A stretch of DNA of 64,000 nucleotides from Adiantum capillus-veneris (GCA_014529385.2 CM043970.1:46591279-46655278), one strand, 5' to 3'; counted from the first letter of the stretch, positions 46,256 to 57,874 are shown. Program-made: numbers and translations. The notes: generated by a model not told the origin, from the sequence alone.

Positions 46256-47248
46256 ATACGACACCAGACGGGTTCTCAAACCCCCCTCCAAGGGCCCCCC
46301 TCTCTATGGCGAGAGAGGTCTATGCTATAGATTGCACAAATTTGATACAATGGTCTCGATGCAATGGACTTGCCGATGATGTCGATGGCAAGGACGGGCT
46401 GAAATGCAAAAACGCTAGGGCTGATGTGGCTGGAAATCTGAAATCTGATATGAAGTTGAATCTGGGACTATGTCGGCGACAACGACGGTGGTGACGATGG
46501 CGACGAAGACTAGCAAAATGCTAGGTGCTGAAATGTGAAAACGCTGGCTGTTCCGACGGTACGTTGAAGATCTGCTTGCGGAAGTGTGTGATCTGCGAGG
46601 CTAAGGGGCTGGTTTGCAAACGCTGAGGTTGAAAACCAAAACGCTGGCTGATCTGCTGTGCTTGAGGCTGAAACCAAAAAACGCTAGGGCTGGTTTTGGG
46701 ATGAACTGAAAAAGCTGCAGATTCCGTCGCGAGGAAAGAACTTGCGGCGAGGATCTGGTGCAGGAGTGGTGAATTTGCGAGGCTAAGGCTGAAAATCCAA
46801 AACGCTGATGGTTGAGGACCAAAAAAGTTAAGGGAAGAGCTGGTGGTGTGGGTACTATTGAGAGAGAAACCGCCTGCTTGGTGCACTGCTTGGACACCTT
46901 CTTCTGCTTGAAATGGGCGCCCCTCTTCTCCTTATATAGCAAATCCCAACTGGGTCGAGCATGCTCCCCTACAGCCCCCACGACCTTGGAAATTGGCATT
47001 AAATAAATAAATATAAAGTGCCTGCACTGCCTGCCCCAAAATGCCATGGAAGTTTGGGTGTACTGACTTGGAAAATGCAAATGCTGGGTGCTACTGGGTT
47101 GTGCAATCAGAGGGTATGCAACTACTCTAAGTGCCTGGACACCTGCGCATAGGCTCACAAGGATACCAGAACACTTCCTAGGCTAACCTGAACCCTAGAA
47201 CTAGGATAGCTTGTCCACATGCTCATAGGGTTAGATGTGCACGTGACA
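46052..47248 (-). repeat. solo LTR, copy 1 of the 1.2-kb family
   Basis: 1197 bp, TG...CA when read on the minus strand from TGTCACGTG at 47248 to TGCACCTTACA at 46052. Flanks are TAAGC (46047-46051) and CAAGC (47249-47253), a 5-bp duplication with one change. It matches 56043-57216 and 57875-59126. It contains a TATATAAGG-type promoter motif near 46934-46943, a (GA)n tract at 46209-46252, and many AGCGTTTT motifs. No internal coding region accompanies it. Confidence 0.82.
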
Positions 47249-47258
47249 CAAGCAAGAC

Positions 47259-47405
47259 TAGTTGCGTGGTTAAAGCATGCATTGTAAATTTTAATTGGAA
47301 ACTAACAGGAAGGAAGGTTTGAACTTCGCATCTCGACAACACCAACCGTCATCGAATGGTAGAGCAGATTTACTTCCATAGTGTTCCGGGGCAGGTGCAA
47401 GTGAC
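47259..47405 (+). repeat. weak tRNA-like SINE candidate
   Basis: TAGTTGCGTGGTTAAAGCA (47259-47277) resembles a polymerase III A box and AGGTTTGAACTTC (47315-47327) a B box, about 40 bases apart. The segment ends at the GT/GA microsatellite at 47412-47476. The cloverleaf is not formed. Confidence 0.28.
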
Positions 47406-47411
47406 CTTCTT

Positions 47412-47479
<68 letters not shown>

Positions 47480-48739
47480 AATGAAATGTTATATTAACGT
47501 CTTCAAAAGGCCAAAGTGATCTATGAAATAAAATACTATGGAATCCTAAACTGCTAGGTGTGGACTAAGCAGCTAAACAACTAGCTGGGATAGCTAGAGA
47601 GAGAGATTATGTGTCTCATGCACGGGCATGCCTTGGGGATTTGTGAAATATTGAGCAATATTGAGCTTCAGGATATTAGTAAATGAAGCAGCCAAAGCAC
47701 TCCTCAATGGAAAGTTCACATGTGATTTGGGGTTTGCTTCTGACAGTATAAACTTTTGAAGCTGCATCTATCAAACTTTTCCAATGTAATGCACTTTGTT
47801 TGGCTAGTAACACATGGCAACATTCAACTTTGCTTGTATGATTATTATGATTATTAACTTTCTGCAGTTTTGGATGCAGATTGATGTGAAGGAGCAACTT
47901 GTCGCCAATCAATATTGCTTGTGTTGTAGCCCTTATTTGATTGGCAATCATGGGAGAACCCACTGTTGAAGAACAGAATACTAGCGAGCAAATTGTTGAG
48001 AGTGAGTGCAACATCTCTTTGTCTATCAATCCTTTTGTCTAAACATTTGTTTTACTGAGAACTGGTATGTGCGGGTTTTAGTGTTTGGCCAGTAGTCTCT
48101 ACGCCTTCGGAAAAATAATAACATTTCAAAACGAAAGTGAATAGGAAAGGCCTCATGATATTGGAAAGTCAAAGGACTTTGTACCCTATCTAGGATGCAT
48201 GGAATGTGTAAATGTTTGACTCTATGTAAGCCGTCTTATTCACCTTTTTTAATGTTAGAGCTATTTTTGTTCTTTTTTGGGTATTGTCGTAGAAATATAA
48301 AAGTAAAGGATGTTAGTGTAGGAAATAAAAAGCCTCATGAATCCAGAAAGTTAAAAAACCCTTTTATTCTCTATGTGTAGAGGTTGTCTAGCATGCATGC
48401 AATGTGCGTGTGTGTGAGCCATTAGTCTCGGAGCCATCATGGAAACTGCCTTATTCTTGTTTCGGGGTTTTCATGAGAATGTTGAAATTGCTTCACTTGC
48501 ATTTAAAAGTTGTATACACTACCCTTATTTGAACATCAGGGCATTTGGCATTTTGTATGACTAATGAGCATTGTCTTGGCTGGTCACCCATTGTGTGGCA
48601 TGTATCGTTGGGAGTGTCTTCTTGTGAGGGAACAACTGGTCATGTCATTTGGTTGTGGACTCACCTCTTAATTAAAGAGGCGAAAGAGTGAGGTGTGGCC
48701 CACATATGATTAGATCTTGGGGGTATATTAGGCTTTTGG
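47412..48739. other. gene-free stretch
   Basis: Starts with (GT)n(GA)n at 47412-47476. No gene or element is recognised up to the chromovirus LTR-like sequence at 48740. Confidence 0.45.
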
Positions 48740-49735
48740 TGTCACAAACTGCTGGCTTGTCCACTAGTGAAGATAACCCAACTTGCTGATCCTAGCCGAG
48801 GGGCCTATACTCTAACAGAAGAACCAGATTAACAGGAAGAAGAAGATGAGACCTGACCAACTTATTGAAGATGGCCGAGGGGCCTAAAACTCGAGTAGGG
48901 TTAGGATTCAAAATCCTAACTGTGCCCAACTTACACGAATCGGCCTAGGGGCCTAAACCCCAACTAAAGAAGATCTCTCTCACACACACACAAATTTATG
49001 TGGCCCGCAATTTGCAAAAACAACATGATGACGTGACACTGTTTACGCTACAACCCTATGGGCACTAGATTTTGGACTTGCTTTTGGGTCAAGTGCTATA
49101 ATAGACTTGGACACGCCCGAAGCCAAAGATCTAGAGCAACACGTGAGAGAAACTTAAATAAACTCTGAGAAAGAAATGACATGACACGGCACGGCACGGC
49201 GGAGTTCTATGTCCAGATGCAGTGGCCCCAAAGACTTGCGCCCGTCTTTGGTATTTCTATATTCTTATGCTTCAACAAGTACAATGTCCGAGGGTCCTCT
49301 CTCTTTGGAGTGCTCCCAAGAAAATTTGTCAGAAGAAGAGGCCCTGGCACACTTATAAATGCCCCCGGCCTAATCAAAAGCAATGACATGAAAAGCATAG
49401 GCCCCCAAAAGCTTCAAACCCCAAAAGTATGTGCCTTTGGAGCTCTTCTGTAATTTGAGGAGGGTTCGTACAGCCACGTCAACAGTCTCAGCGCGATTTG
49501 CGGGGCTGCTGTACAACGTTGCTACATGTCACTTTTTACGCTAGTGAGTCCTGATGCTTTTCTTTTAAAGGTTTTAGGCCCCTTGGTCGGGTTCCATAAG
49601 TTGGGTGGGTTAGGTTTTTAATCCTAACCCCTTGGCCCTCCCCCTTGATAGGAAGTTGCAAGTTGGTAACACTTCTTCTGCCTCTTTTGCTAGGGTTTAG
49701 GCCATGCCACGTCATCACTTTGTGGCATAGCCCCC
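48740..49735. repeat. chromovirus LTR fragments in opposite orientations
   Basis: From 48740 (TGTCACAAACTGC, plus) the sequence resembles the LTR starts at 51295 and 52759, including three copies of GAGGGGCCTA or close variants. At 49550-49735 the same type of sequence lies on the minus strand (AAGGGGCCTAAAAC, ending in CCACAAAGTGATGACGTGG). Borders are uncertain. Confidence 0.5.
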
Positions 49736-50346
49736 TCTTGAAAGAATTATGATCGCCCTCGATTACGCCTACAAAAGAGACATTGACTCGACGTACTAGA
49801 CCACATATATCCAACGCTTGCACGAAGTCGACAATCACTGAACATTAAGTTTTAACATGACATTCACATCACTATCCTCGTCGAGATCTTAGATGAGAAT
49901 CATGATCATTGTAACTTATTTAGCAATTACATTCAGACCGCACTGATCTCTGACGGATGTCTTGATTGTCTAAATCTCGTCACTATCATATCCACATCAC
50001 CATTCATTTTAGCCTTTTTTAGGATTTCTCATGTCAAAGTACTTCTTTACATAAAGTCATTCAACAGAATACTGTCAGTTTGTTAGTATCCATGAAATCT
50101 CAAAAGAAATTAGTGACTTTGCTGCATCGAGGAGAGGAGCGGAGTAACTCTCTTATTGTGCAGTCTTCACCGCGCCAGATTCAACCTGCTGATTCATCAG
50201 TAACTCTTGTAATAGTCGGTGCTAAACCAAAAGCTTTAAGGTAAAGCTCTAAAATGTGAGGAGTATCTGCTAGATCCTCCTCCTCCATCCACTTGGCATC
50301 TAAAGCTCCAAAATCTGAGGAGTATTTGCGAGGTCTCCTCCTCCAT

Positions 50347-50860
50347 TCACTTGGCATCTAAAGTTGGATAGTTTATGAACTTGACTAAATACCGGCGTGT
50401 CAGCTTACCTTTCACTTTCCTTTCCTTGTGAGCCACGACTTGTTTTGGAATGGCAATCTCCTTTGTCTCTTCTACTTCGGGTTGCTTCTCTGGCTCCCTG
50501 TCCACTTCACCTTTGAAAGGTCTCAATAGACTCACATGAAATGCATTGTGAATCTTCCAAGTATTTGGTAACATCAGGCTGAAGGATACATCATTTATAT
50601 TTTCTTGGATCTGGAAAGGTCCATAGTATCGCATACTTAGCTTTGGTAAGAGCCTCTTCTTACCCCTCCATTTCCGTAGGCGTGCTTTCTCGAACGGTAG
50701 TAGCACCCAATCATCTTCATTCAGTTGCAAGTCACGTCGATGCTTCTCTCATGCCTTCTTATGCTATGCTTGAGACTTCTCTAAGGCCTCTCGTACCTTG
50801 GCAAAAGCAATGTGCAGATCCTGTGTATATTGGTCTGCTTATCTTTGGTGCTCAGAAGAG
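50347..50860 (-). pseudogene. chromovirus integrase C-terminus with chromodomain
   Basis: The minus-strand frame 50347-50730 (127 aa) reads LNEDDWVLLPFEKARLRKW, LSMRYYGPFQI (GPY/F module), HNAFHVSLLRPF and RRYLVKFINYPTLDAK, the start of a chromodomain. Upstream pieces to about 50860 give QDLHIAFAKVREALEKSQ in broken frames. Chromodomains steer integration toward marked chromatin. The end of the chromodomain is tandemly duplicated at about 50235-50360 (two copies of a 66-bp segment) and reads through a stop. The rest of pol is absent. Confidence 0.83.
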
Positions 50861-50904
50861 GTAGAACCTTCTTGACGCCTTCGTTAATGTCAAATGGTGC
50901 CTTC

Positions 50905-51294
50905 TGTCACAAAGTGATGACGTGGCATGACCATTGGCGGTACGGACGCTGACGTGGACCAGCAATACAAATTTTTGGTTTTTCTGCTGACATGTGCTGA
51001 TAGCTATACGGAATTTCGACAAATTGTGCTGACTATTTTTTTTGCAGTTTTTGGAACTAGTTGCTGTTGGGGAACTCATTGCTTTTGAGTTCAATTGCTT
51101 TTGGGCTCTGCTTTTGGCATCCCTTGTAAGAATAAAAGAGCCCTAAGGGCCTCACTTCTCAGGGCATTTGGACGCAGAGTCTGAGAACAGAGGACCCCTA
51201 TGGGAGTTATACTTTGCTCAAGATTTAATATAATAAAGAAATACCAAAAGGGGCGCCAGGTTTTGGGGCCAATACCTCTGGGCACGGAACTACG
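50905..51294 (+). repeat. chromovirus LTR fragment
   Basis: Starts TGTCACAAAGTGATGACG and matches the 3' LTR-like segment at 55490-55910 (GGCGCCAGGTTTTGGGGCC, CTCTGGGCACGGAACT). It is cut at 51294, where another LTR copy begins. Confidence 0.65.
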
Positions 51295-51979
51295 TGTCAC
51301 AAACTGTTGGCGTGTCAAAGCCCTGAAGAATGGAGCCAACTTATAGATGCCGGCCGAGGGGCCTAAACCCTAAGAAGAACAAGTAACAGAAGAAGAAGTC
51401 CTACCAACTTATGGGGACCCTGTCCGATGGGGCCCCAAGTCACATAAAGGATTAAAATAAAGCAGGACCAACACACACACACACACACACACACAGAGAA
51501 AGTTTTGCGTGACAGCTAATGACGTGGCAGCTGTACGGAAATTCCGGAAATTGCACTGACATGATGACGTGGTAGACTACGGATTTTTGCGTTTTGTGCT
51601 GATTGCTATATAGAATTCCGTGATTTACGCTGGCAGCTTTTCGGCATTGCTTTTGGACTAGAAGCTTTTGAGTTTGAAGGCTTTTCATGTAAACTGCTTT
51701 TCATAGGCTAGGGGCCTTTGAATATGTGCTAAGGGCTCATTCTCTGGCATGCTTCCTGGAGAAGGTGCAGAGTCTGGAGTACCGGCTTGTACTGTGTTGA
51801 TGCAATATAAAGAAATACCGAAAGGGGCGCCAAGGTTTGGGGCAAATACTCTCTAGGGTGGAATTCCGCCACTCCGTGTTGCGTGTCGTCTCTTTCTTTC
51901 AGTTTAGTTGTTAGTGAAGTGCTAAAAGTCTGTTCAGTCTGTTCTTTTCTATTGGCACGTGGTGCCCGTCTTGCGAGAG
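51295..51979 (+). repeat. chromovirus LTR, left copy, followed by a decayed primer site
   Basis: TGTCACAAACTGTTGGCG onward, closely matching 52759-53430. It then ends about 110 bp early and runs into TGGTATCAGGG (51980-51990), a primer-site relic. A (CA)n tract lies near 51470-51495. Confidence 0.7.
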
Positions 51980-52550
51980 TGGTATCAGGGCATCAGGCGT
52001 GTGCTTTTCTGAAAGCATACCGGTCCTCCCAAGGAGAAGAGAGAGCAAGATTGCACTTTCAAAAGTTCATTGGAAATTTTAGCTTCGTGCTCTGACCCCG
52101 AACTTATTAGCCACTCCCACCCTTACTTCATCGCGCATCGGACGCGCTCCCGTCTTCACCGCTCATGTCTTACAGGGCATAAGCCAAAAAGATCACTTAC
52201 AAGAGAAGGATCCAAGATTTGTTTCGAGCTGCTGTTTTTCTCAGAGGTAGTGCCATGCAGATGTTGATGTCTATAGCTACCAAGCTGCACACTTCCAAGG
52301 ACTTGGCAAGCTTTCAAGTGTCTCGGGGGAGTGCTCTGCGGTGCTGTTTGTTGTGTCTTGTAACATGCATATGTGAGCATTTGTGCTGCATTGTGATGTG
52401 CCAACCACTGAATATTCCTAATTGGATGAGATTGCCTGAGATTGCCTGGTATGTAATTTTAGTGCATCAAGACACCTGTGGAAGATCATTACGGTCTGTA
52501 TGTGATGGCTAATTTTACTACGCCGGAATATCAAGAGTTACGATTTGGAC

Positions 52551-52652
52551 GAAAGGAGAAGCTAACTCCTTGATCAAAAGAGCTGAAAGGAGAAGTTAAC
52601 TCCTTGATCAAAAGAGCCGAAAGGAGAAGCTAACTACTTAACAAAAAGAGCA
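52551..52652 (+). repeat. 34-bp tandem repeat, three copies
   Basis: Units start at 52551, 52585 and 52619 (GAAAGGAGAAGCTAACTCC...), the third diverged. They lie in the internal region about 100 bp before the purine tract. Confidence 0.85.
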
Positions 52653-52746
52653 AACTGATTGTCCCTCGGAATGTCCCTCGGAAAATTTTGAGCTAACTTG
52701 AGTTGTTTTGTAGATATGCTATAATCGCGGACGATTACTCTCTTTC

Positions 52747-52758
52747 AAGAAGGGGAGA
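52747..52758 (+). promoter_or_regulatory. polypurine tract before the middle chromovirus LTR
   Basis: AAGAAGGGGAGA directly before TGTCGCAAAC. Confidence 0.7.
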
Positions 52759-53531
52759 TGTCGCAAACTGCTGACGTGTCAAAAGCCCTGAAGAATGGAG
52801 CCAAGTTACAGATGCCGGCCGAGGGGCCTAAACCCTAAGAAGAACAAGTAACAGAAGAAGAAGTCCTACCAACTTATGGGGACCCCGTCCAATGGGGTCC
52901 CAAGTGACATAAAGGATTAAAATTAAGCAAAACGCACACAGTGAAAGTTTTGCGTGGCAACTGATGATGTGGCAGTTGTACGGAAATTCCGAAAATTGCA
53001 CTGACATGATGACGTGGCAGACTGTGCGGATTTCCGCGTTTTGCGTTGACTGCTGTACGGAATTCCGTGATTTACGCTGACAGCTTTTTGGCATTGCTTT
53101 TGGACGAGAAGCTTTTGAGTTTGAAGGCTTTTCATGTAAGCTGCTTTTCATAGGCCAGGGGCCTTTAAATATGTGCTAAGGGCTCATTCTCTAGCATGCT
53201 TCCTGGAGAAGGTGCAGAGTCTGGAGTACTGGCTTGTATTGTGTTGATGCAATATAAAGAAATACCGAAAGGGGCGCCAAGGTTTGCGGCCAATACTCTC
53301 TAGGGTGGAATTCCGCCACTCCGTGTCGCGTGTCGTCTCTTTCTTTCAGTTTAGTTGTTATTGAAGTGCTAAAAGTCTGTTCAGTCTGTTCTTTTCATTG
53401 GCACGTGGTGCCTGTCTTGTGACACTACGCGTTATCTCGAATTGAACTGTGATTTAAAAGTTGTGAAGTATTTTCAATGAATCTCTCATGTCACGACAGA
53501 TTCTAGACTTGGGGTGCCCAAGCCTCTTACA
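52759..53531 (+). repeat. chromovirus LTR, middle copy
   Basis: 773 bp from TGTCGCAAACTGC to CAAGCCTCTTACA. It has a purine tract before it and a primer site after it, so both ends are certain. Confidence 0.85.
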
Positions 53532-53532
53532 G

Positions 53533-53544
53533 TGGTATCAGAGC
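53533..53544 (+). promoter_or_regulatory. primer binding site of the chromovirus (tRNA-Met type)
   Basis: TGGTATCAGAGC, one base after the LTR; complementary to initiator tRNA-Met, usual in plant chromoviruses. Confidence 0.85.
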
Positions 53545-53596
53545 ACGGCCGATTTCTCTTTTACCGGGAAATCCTATCCTTCTTCTTGCGGCACAT

Positions 53597-54909
53597 ATGG
53601 ATTTTGAAAAGAATCAAACGACTCCATCTGCCATCTCCGGAGCGAAAGGCAGTACGAAAAATTCAAGCGGATTAGCAGGGAACGAGGACGGGCCACCTCA
53701 ACCTTCACAACATGAACTCATGGAGATGCAATGTCAACAACAGGTTGACGAGTGCGCAAAGCAAATGCTTCAGTTTGCCAAGGATCCACAATATGCCAAA
53801 TTTTTGACCCGACACCCGATGGATGAAATGCATACTCATTGGCAGAAAGCCATTACGTCACCAATAAAACTGGCAATCAAGAAACCTCCCGTCCCATGGA
53901 TGTTTATTGAAGATGAACTCGAGGACATTATTGAAAAGCGAGTCAACCAGCTATTTGGGTCAAAGGAGAAGCAATTGAAGAAACGTAACAAGGGAGCTGA
54001 CTTCCTTGGTTACTTGGGCCGAAAATCTTCTTTTGAGAAAGCAAGAAAACAAAAGAAGTGTGTACGCTTCGAAGCATTGTCCAGTTCGTCCTCATCTTCT
54101 GACAGTTCAGATAGCTCATTCTTTTCAGTTTGGATAGCTCATCCTTTTCTGACTCGAGTGATGAGGACAAAAAGGGCAAGAAACGACAAACGGATTATAC
54201 GTTTCATTAAAAAAGGAAGCACTTTCACAAAGCTTATCAATATGATTTTCTCAACGACAATGGCAAGAAGGCCAAGGAATTTAAAGGTGGACAAGCGGTA
54301 AAGTTTGACACCTTTTCAAGGTTTCGAGATGCTCCAAAGGCCTTAGCCTTTATCCAACAGTTTGACATAGCATTTGCTGGAGGCCGCTATACAAAGCACT
54401 CCAAGATTAGACGAGCAACATCCTTTTTGAAAGGCAATGCACAGACATGGTGGTCCACTCTCTTGTTAAGGAAACAAGCACCGAAAAAGTGGTTGAAATT
54501 CAAGAAACTTTTTGTTTCTTCATGGCTCACTCAAGAGTATGAAATTGAGATGTGAGAACTGACTGGAACCATCTTCGGATGATCAAGGGTGACACTTTGG
54601 ATGATTACTGTGAAAGATTTTGGAATACTTTCCTTCCGACCTCTTCTTTCAAGTATTTCAGTTTTAAGGAACAGATTGAGAGGTTTTGTTGTGGACTCCC
54701 CAAAGAACTTATTCGCTATGCATTTGAGTAACTTGACTTACCCACCAGATGAACCTTCGACCAGTCAGAACAAAAACAGACGACAAACATATACACGAAC
54801 TCGACTGATTGAAGACCGGAAAGATAAATATTCCAAAGCAAGAAAGTGTTTTGAATGTGGAGAACCGGGACATATCGTTGCACGGTGCCCCAACAAGGCA
54901 CAAGAATAA
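53597..54909 (+). pseudogene. Gag of the chromovirus
   Basis: ATG at 53597, frame open to 54301 (MDFEKNQTTPSAISG...). It then continues in shifted frames with KFDTFSRFRDAPKALAFIQQF, KIRRATSFLKGNAQTWWSTLL and FKKLFVSSWLTQEYE, the Gag core, and ends at 54909 after the zinc knuckle CFECGEPGHIVARC (about 54847-54888). A stop at about 54553 and several frameshifts break it. No protease or RT follows. Confidence 0.83.
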
Positions 54910-55489
54910 GGATGACTGACAGAAAATATAGCGGGACAAGGAGATACTCGTTCCAAAATAGATTTTAGATAGAACGTTATGGATGAATTAGCAATATTTT
55001 GCTGTATGATTTTATGAAATAAGACTTATCAGAAGAAGAATTTGAATGAAACCGATGTTGTATGTTATTTGTAAGCACATAACACGATTATGAAGGAGAT
55101 GATGATGATGGCTTTGGAGCGGTGATAGCTCCCGAATGATCATGAATTGAATAAGAGCGAGAAGATACTCGTTCAAGAACAGACATTGACTTTTAAGGAC
55201 AAGAAGAGAAAGGTAAAGTGAATGGTGGATCTTAGATAAGAACCATCCGGCATTGAATGCGAAATGAACGGAGGAGGAGGACCTAGCAGATACTCCTCAG
55301 ATTTGAAACTTTACCTCGATGCTTTTGGTCTAGCAGTGGCTATTCCAAGAGTTCCCACAGATGAGCGGGTTGAATCTGGTGTAGGCGGGACTGCACAAGA
55401 GGGGAATTAGTAATTACTCGCTCCTTTGTCATAGATTACCTGGATGGAATAAAGTTACTGATTTCCTATGGGTTTCAGGGATACTGATG
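54910..55489 (+). other. collapsed pol and 3' region of the chromovirus
   Basis: No RT or integrase can be read. Near 55260-55300 the sequence GAGGAGGAGGACCTAGCAG matches the end of the chromodomain in the fragment at 50235-50360, so pol has been removed between Gag and its last codons. Confidence 0.6.
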
Positions 55490-56022
55490 GGACAGAAGGC
55501 TGATGTGGCTGGTGGTACGGACACTGACGTGGACCAGCAATACGAATTTCCGGTTTGTCGGCTGACATGTTGACGTGGCAAATTGTACGAACATGTCCGC
55601 TTTTTGCACTGACAGCTGTACGGAATTTTTGTAAATTGCGTTGACTGTTTTTTTTAAAAGTTTTTGAACCTTGGGGAACTTATTGCTTTTGAGTTTAACT
55701 GCTTTTGGGCTCTGCTTTTTGCTTTTGGCATCCCTTGTAAGAATAAAAGAGCCCTTAGGGCCTCACTTCTTAGGGCATCTAGATGCAAAGTCTGAGAGCA
55801 GAGGACCCAGGACCCCTATGGGAGTTGTACTTTTCTCAAGGCTTAATATAATAAAGAAATACCGAAAGGGGCGCCAGGTTTTGGGGCCATTACCTCTGGG
55901 CACGGAACTTTGTTGGGCCGTGTCGTCTTGAATTGAACTGTGATTTAAAAGTTGTGGAGTATTTTCAGTGAATCTCTCATGTCGCAATAGATTCTAGACT
56001 TGGGGTGCCCAAGCCTGTTACA
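55490..56022 (+). repeat. chromovirus 3' LTR-like segment
   Basis: Shares its end (GACTTGGGGTGCCCAAGCC...TTACA) with the middle LTR and its body with 50905-51294, so it belongs to a second LTR subtype. Its left end is not sharply defined. Confidence 0.65.
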
Positions 56023-56042
56023 CCTTCCCTGTGGACGTATGT

Positions 56043-57216
56043 TGTCACGTGACACATCCAACCCTATGTGTCCGTGGACAAGCTACAACACGAAAAGGGT
56101 TCAGTCAATCCAGTTAGTCTAGATTTAGAAGTGATCTGGCACTTTTGTGAGTCTGTTCGCAGACCGTGCATGCCCAGTCACTTAGTATAGATGCATATCC
56201 TTTGGTTGCACACAACATGATCATAAGCATTCCCACCAGAATCCATCAAAATCCATCAGAATCCTTCAGGGGAATTTTCCAGTGCCTTTAGCCTATTTTA
56301 CCTGTTTTTGACATTTTTCACTTATTATTTTTAAGTGACTTTTGTTGGAAAGTAGGTAGGGCAAATTGAGTAAGTTTGTATATAAGCAAACCTAGACTAG
56401 CACTAATTGGCAGAAGAGGCAATAGGAGCTCCATTGCTCAACAGGCAACTTCTAAGCAAGAACCCTTGGTGGTGGTTTCCCTCCAAGCAAGAAGATCCAC
56501 AGCCTAGCGTTTTCATCAGCAGATAGCGTTTTTGATCCAAGCCAACATCGCCAAGCATCTGCAGCCCTAGCGTTTTTCCTTCAAGCAAAGATCGCCACAG
56601 ATTTCCCCATGCTAGCGTTTTTCCTCCATGCAGCCCTAGCATTTCTGAACCTCCATCGCCCTCTATGTGCATGGCGTTTTCAGCAACTGAAGACCATCAG
56701 TTTTCAGCCATAAAGACCATCAGTTTTCAGCCCCAATGAACCGCAGCTTTTCAGCCATAAAGACCAGCAAAGGCAGCGTTTTCTCTTGCGACTCAGCCGC
56801 AGCAGAATTCAGCCTATCAGCGTTTTTGGACAGTAGATAAAGAGTAGCAGATTTCAGCCATAGCGTCGGTCTCGCCATCCCCGTCGTTGACATCGACCTA
56901 GCCTAGACTTGCATCAGTCACATGCATTCAGTTTATACTCGTTTGTGCAATCAATAGTAGACCACTCTCGCCGACAAGAGTGGGGCCTTCGGAGGAGGGT
57001 TTTACAATGTCTCTGGTGGATCGTATTTCTCTTCTCTCTCTATCTCTCAGTCTCATACACTTTCACGCACAGTGTCCATCACTTTGTTTGTGTCCATTGC
57101 ACTCTCTCACTAAAGGAACAGAAGGCTCTCCCTTTCGTAAGTAAAAGGAACCCTTGAGCACAGTTCGGAGCACTCATCTTGAGCAAAGTTCAACATTTAT
57201 TCCGTTGCACCTTACA
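56043..57216 (+). repeat. solo LTR, copy 2 of the 1.2-kb family
   Basis: 1174 bp from TGTCACGTGACACATCC to GCACCTTACA. The exact 5-bp duplication TATGT lies at 56038-56042 and 57217-57221. TATATAAGC, a promoter motif, is near 56379. Six AGCGTTTT motifs follow the promoter. No coding region. Confidence 0.88.
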
Positions 57217-57243
57217 TATGTATTGTGTTGTTATAGGCCCACT

Positions 57244-57470
57244 TCACCAAGGGCAAATACTTTTCCCATCGAGTTTCCGATCAAAGATATATGACTTCAA
57301 CAAGTCCAAAACCACTGAATTGGCTATCTCTGATTGCCCATCGGTTTGTGGGTGAAAAGAGGACGAGAATTTAAGCCTTGTGGCTATATTTTCCCAGATC
57401 GCTCTCCAAAACAAGCTCGTGAAAAAGGAATCCCAAGATACCTCTGACGTTAAGAACTGCAAGTCTCGTT
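57244..57470 (-). pseudogene. chromovirus integrase core fragment
   Basis: The minus strand reads FTSLFWRAIWENIATRLKFSS, then FHPQTDGQSEIANSVVLDLL, the part of the Ty3 integrase core with the catalytic Glu, about 75 aa. The upstream part of the 143-aa frame (57470-57675) is antisense to a C-rich stretch and not part of it. Confidence 0.82.
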
Positions 57471-57744
57471 GCTGCTGAAACCCCCCCTCGCCATTGCTAC
57501 CCTGCATCCTCTCCTTTGCGCAACTCCTGCTCATTCCCCCCTTGCATTGCGCATCTACCTCCCCCTTCCCCGCGTCTGTGCCCACAGCTCCCTCCCCTGC
57601 CTCAGCTTGCCCCCTTGCCTTGCCCGCCCCCCGCTCTGCCGCCCCCAGCCTTGCTCGCCTCCTCCCCTTGTCCATCCCCTGTTCACTACACTACCCGCCG
57701 CCTGTCCCATTTGTTGCCCTCGCGCTCCCATCACATTCCCTCCG

Positions 57745-57874
57745 AGTCACAAACTACTGACATGTCAAGCCACTGAAGAACGGAGCCAACCTGCACATCT
57801 ATTAGAGTTACTCCACTGTTGCTTCGCCATTTTGTACGGCTAGTGATTGTCCCGGGTTGGCCACCCATCGCACA
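57745..57874 (+). repeat. chromovirus LTR start fragment
   Basis: GTCACAAACTACTGACATG and CACTGAAGAACGGAGCCAAC match the beginning of the LTRs at 51295 and 52759. It is followed by the third solo LTR. Confidence 0.6.

Larger units (their letters stand above)
51295..56022 (+). mobile_element. chromovirus-type Ty3 chain with three LTRs, pol lost
   Basis: LTR (51295-51979), internal piece, purine tract, LTR (52759-53531), primer site, gag, pol end, LTR-like segment (55490-56022), all on the plus strand. The middle LTR is at once the 3' LTR of the left unit and the 5' LTR of the right unit, as expected after recombination between elements of one family. RT, RNase H and the integrase core are absent. 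The family is that of the chromodomain fragment at 50347-50860. Confidence 0.7.

Noticed and set aside
57469-57843. Pro/Cys-rich frames in three phases
   Set aside because: Open in all phases because the DNA is C-rich and poor in stops; no motif. The only real coding trace nearby is the integrase fragment on the other strand.
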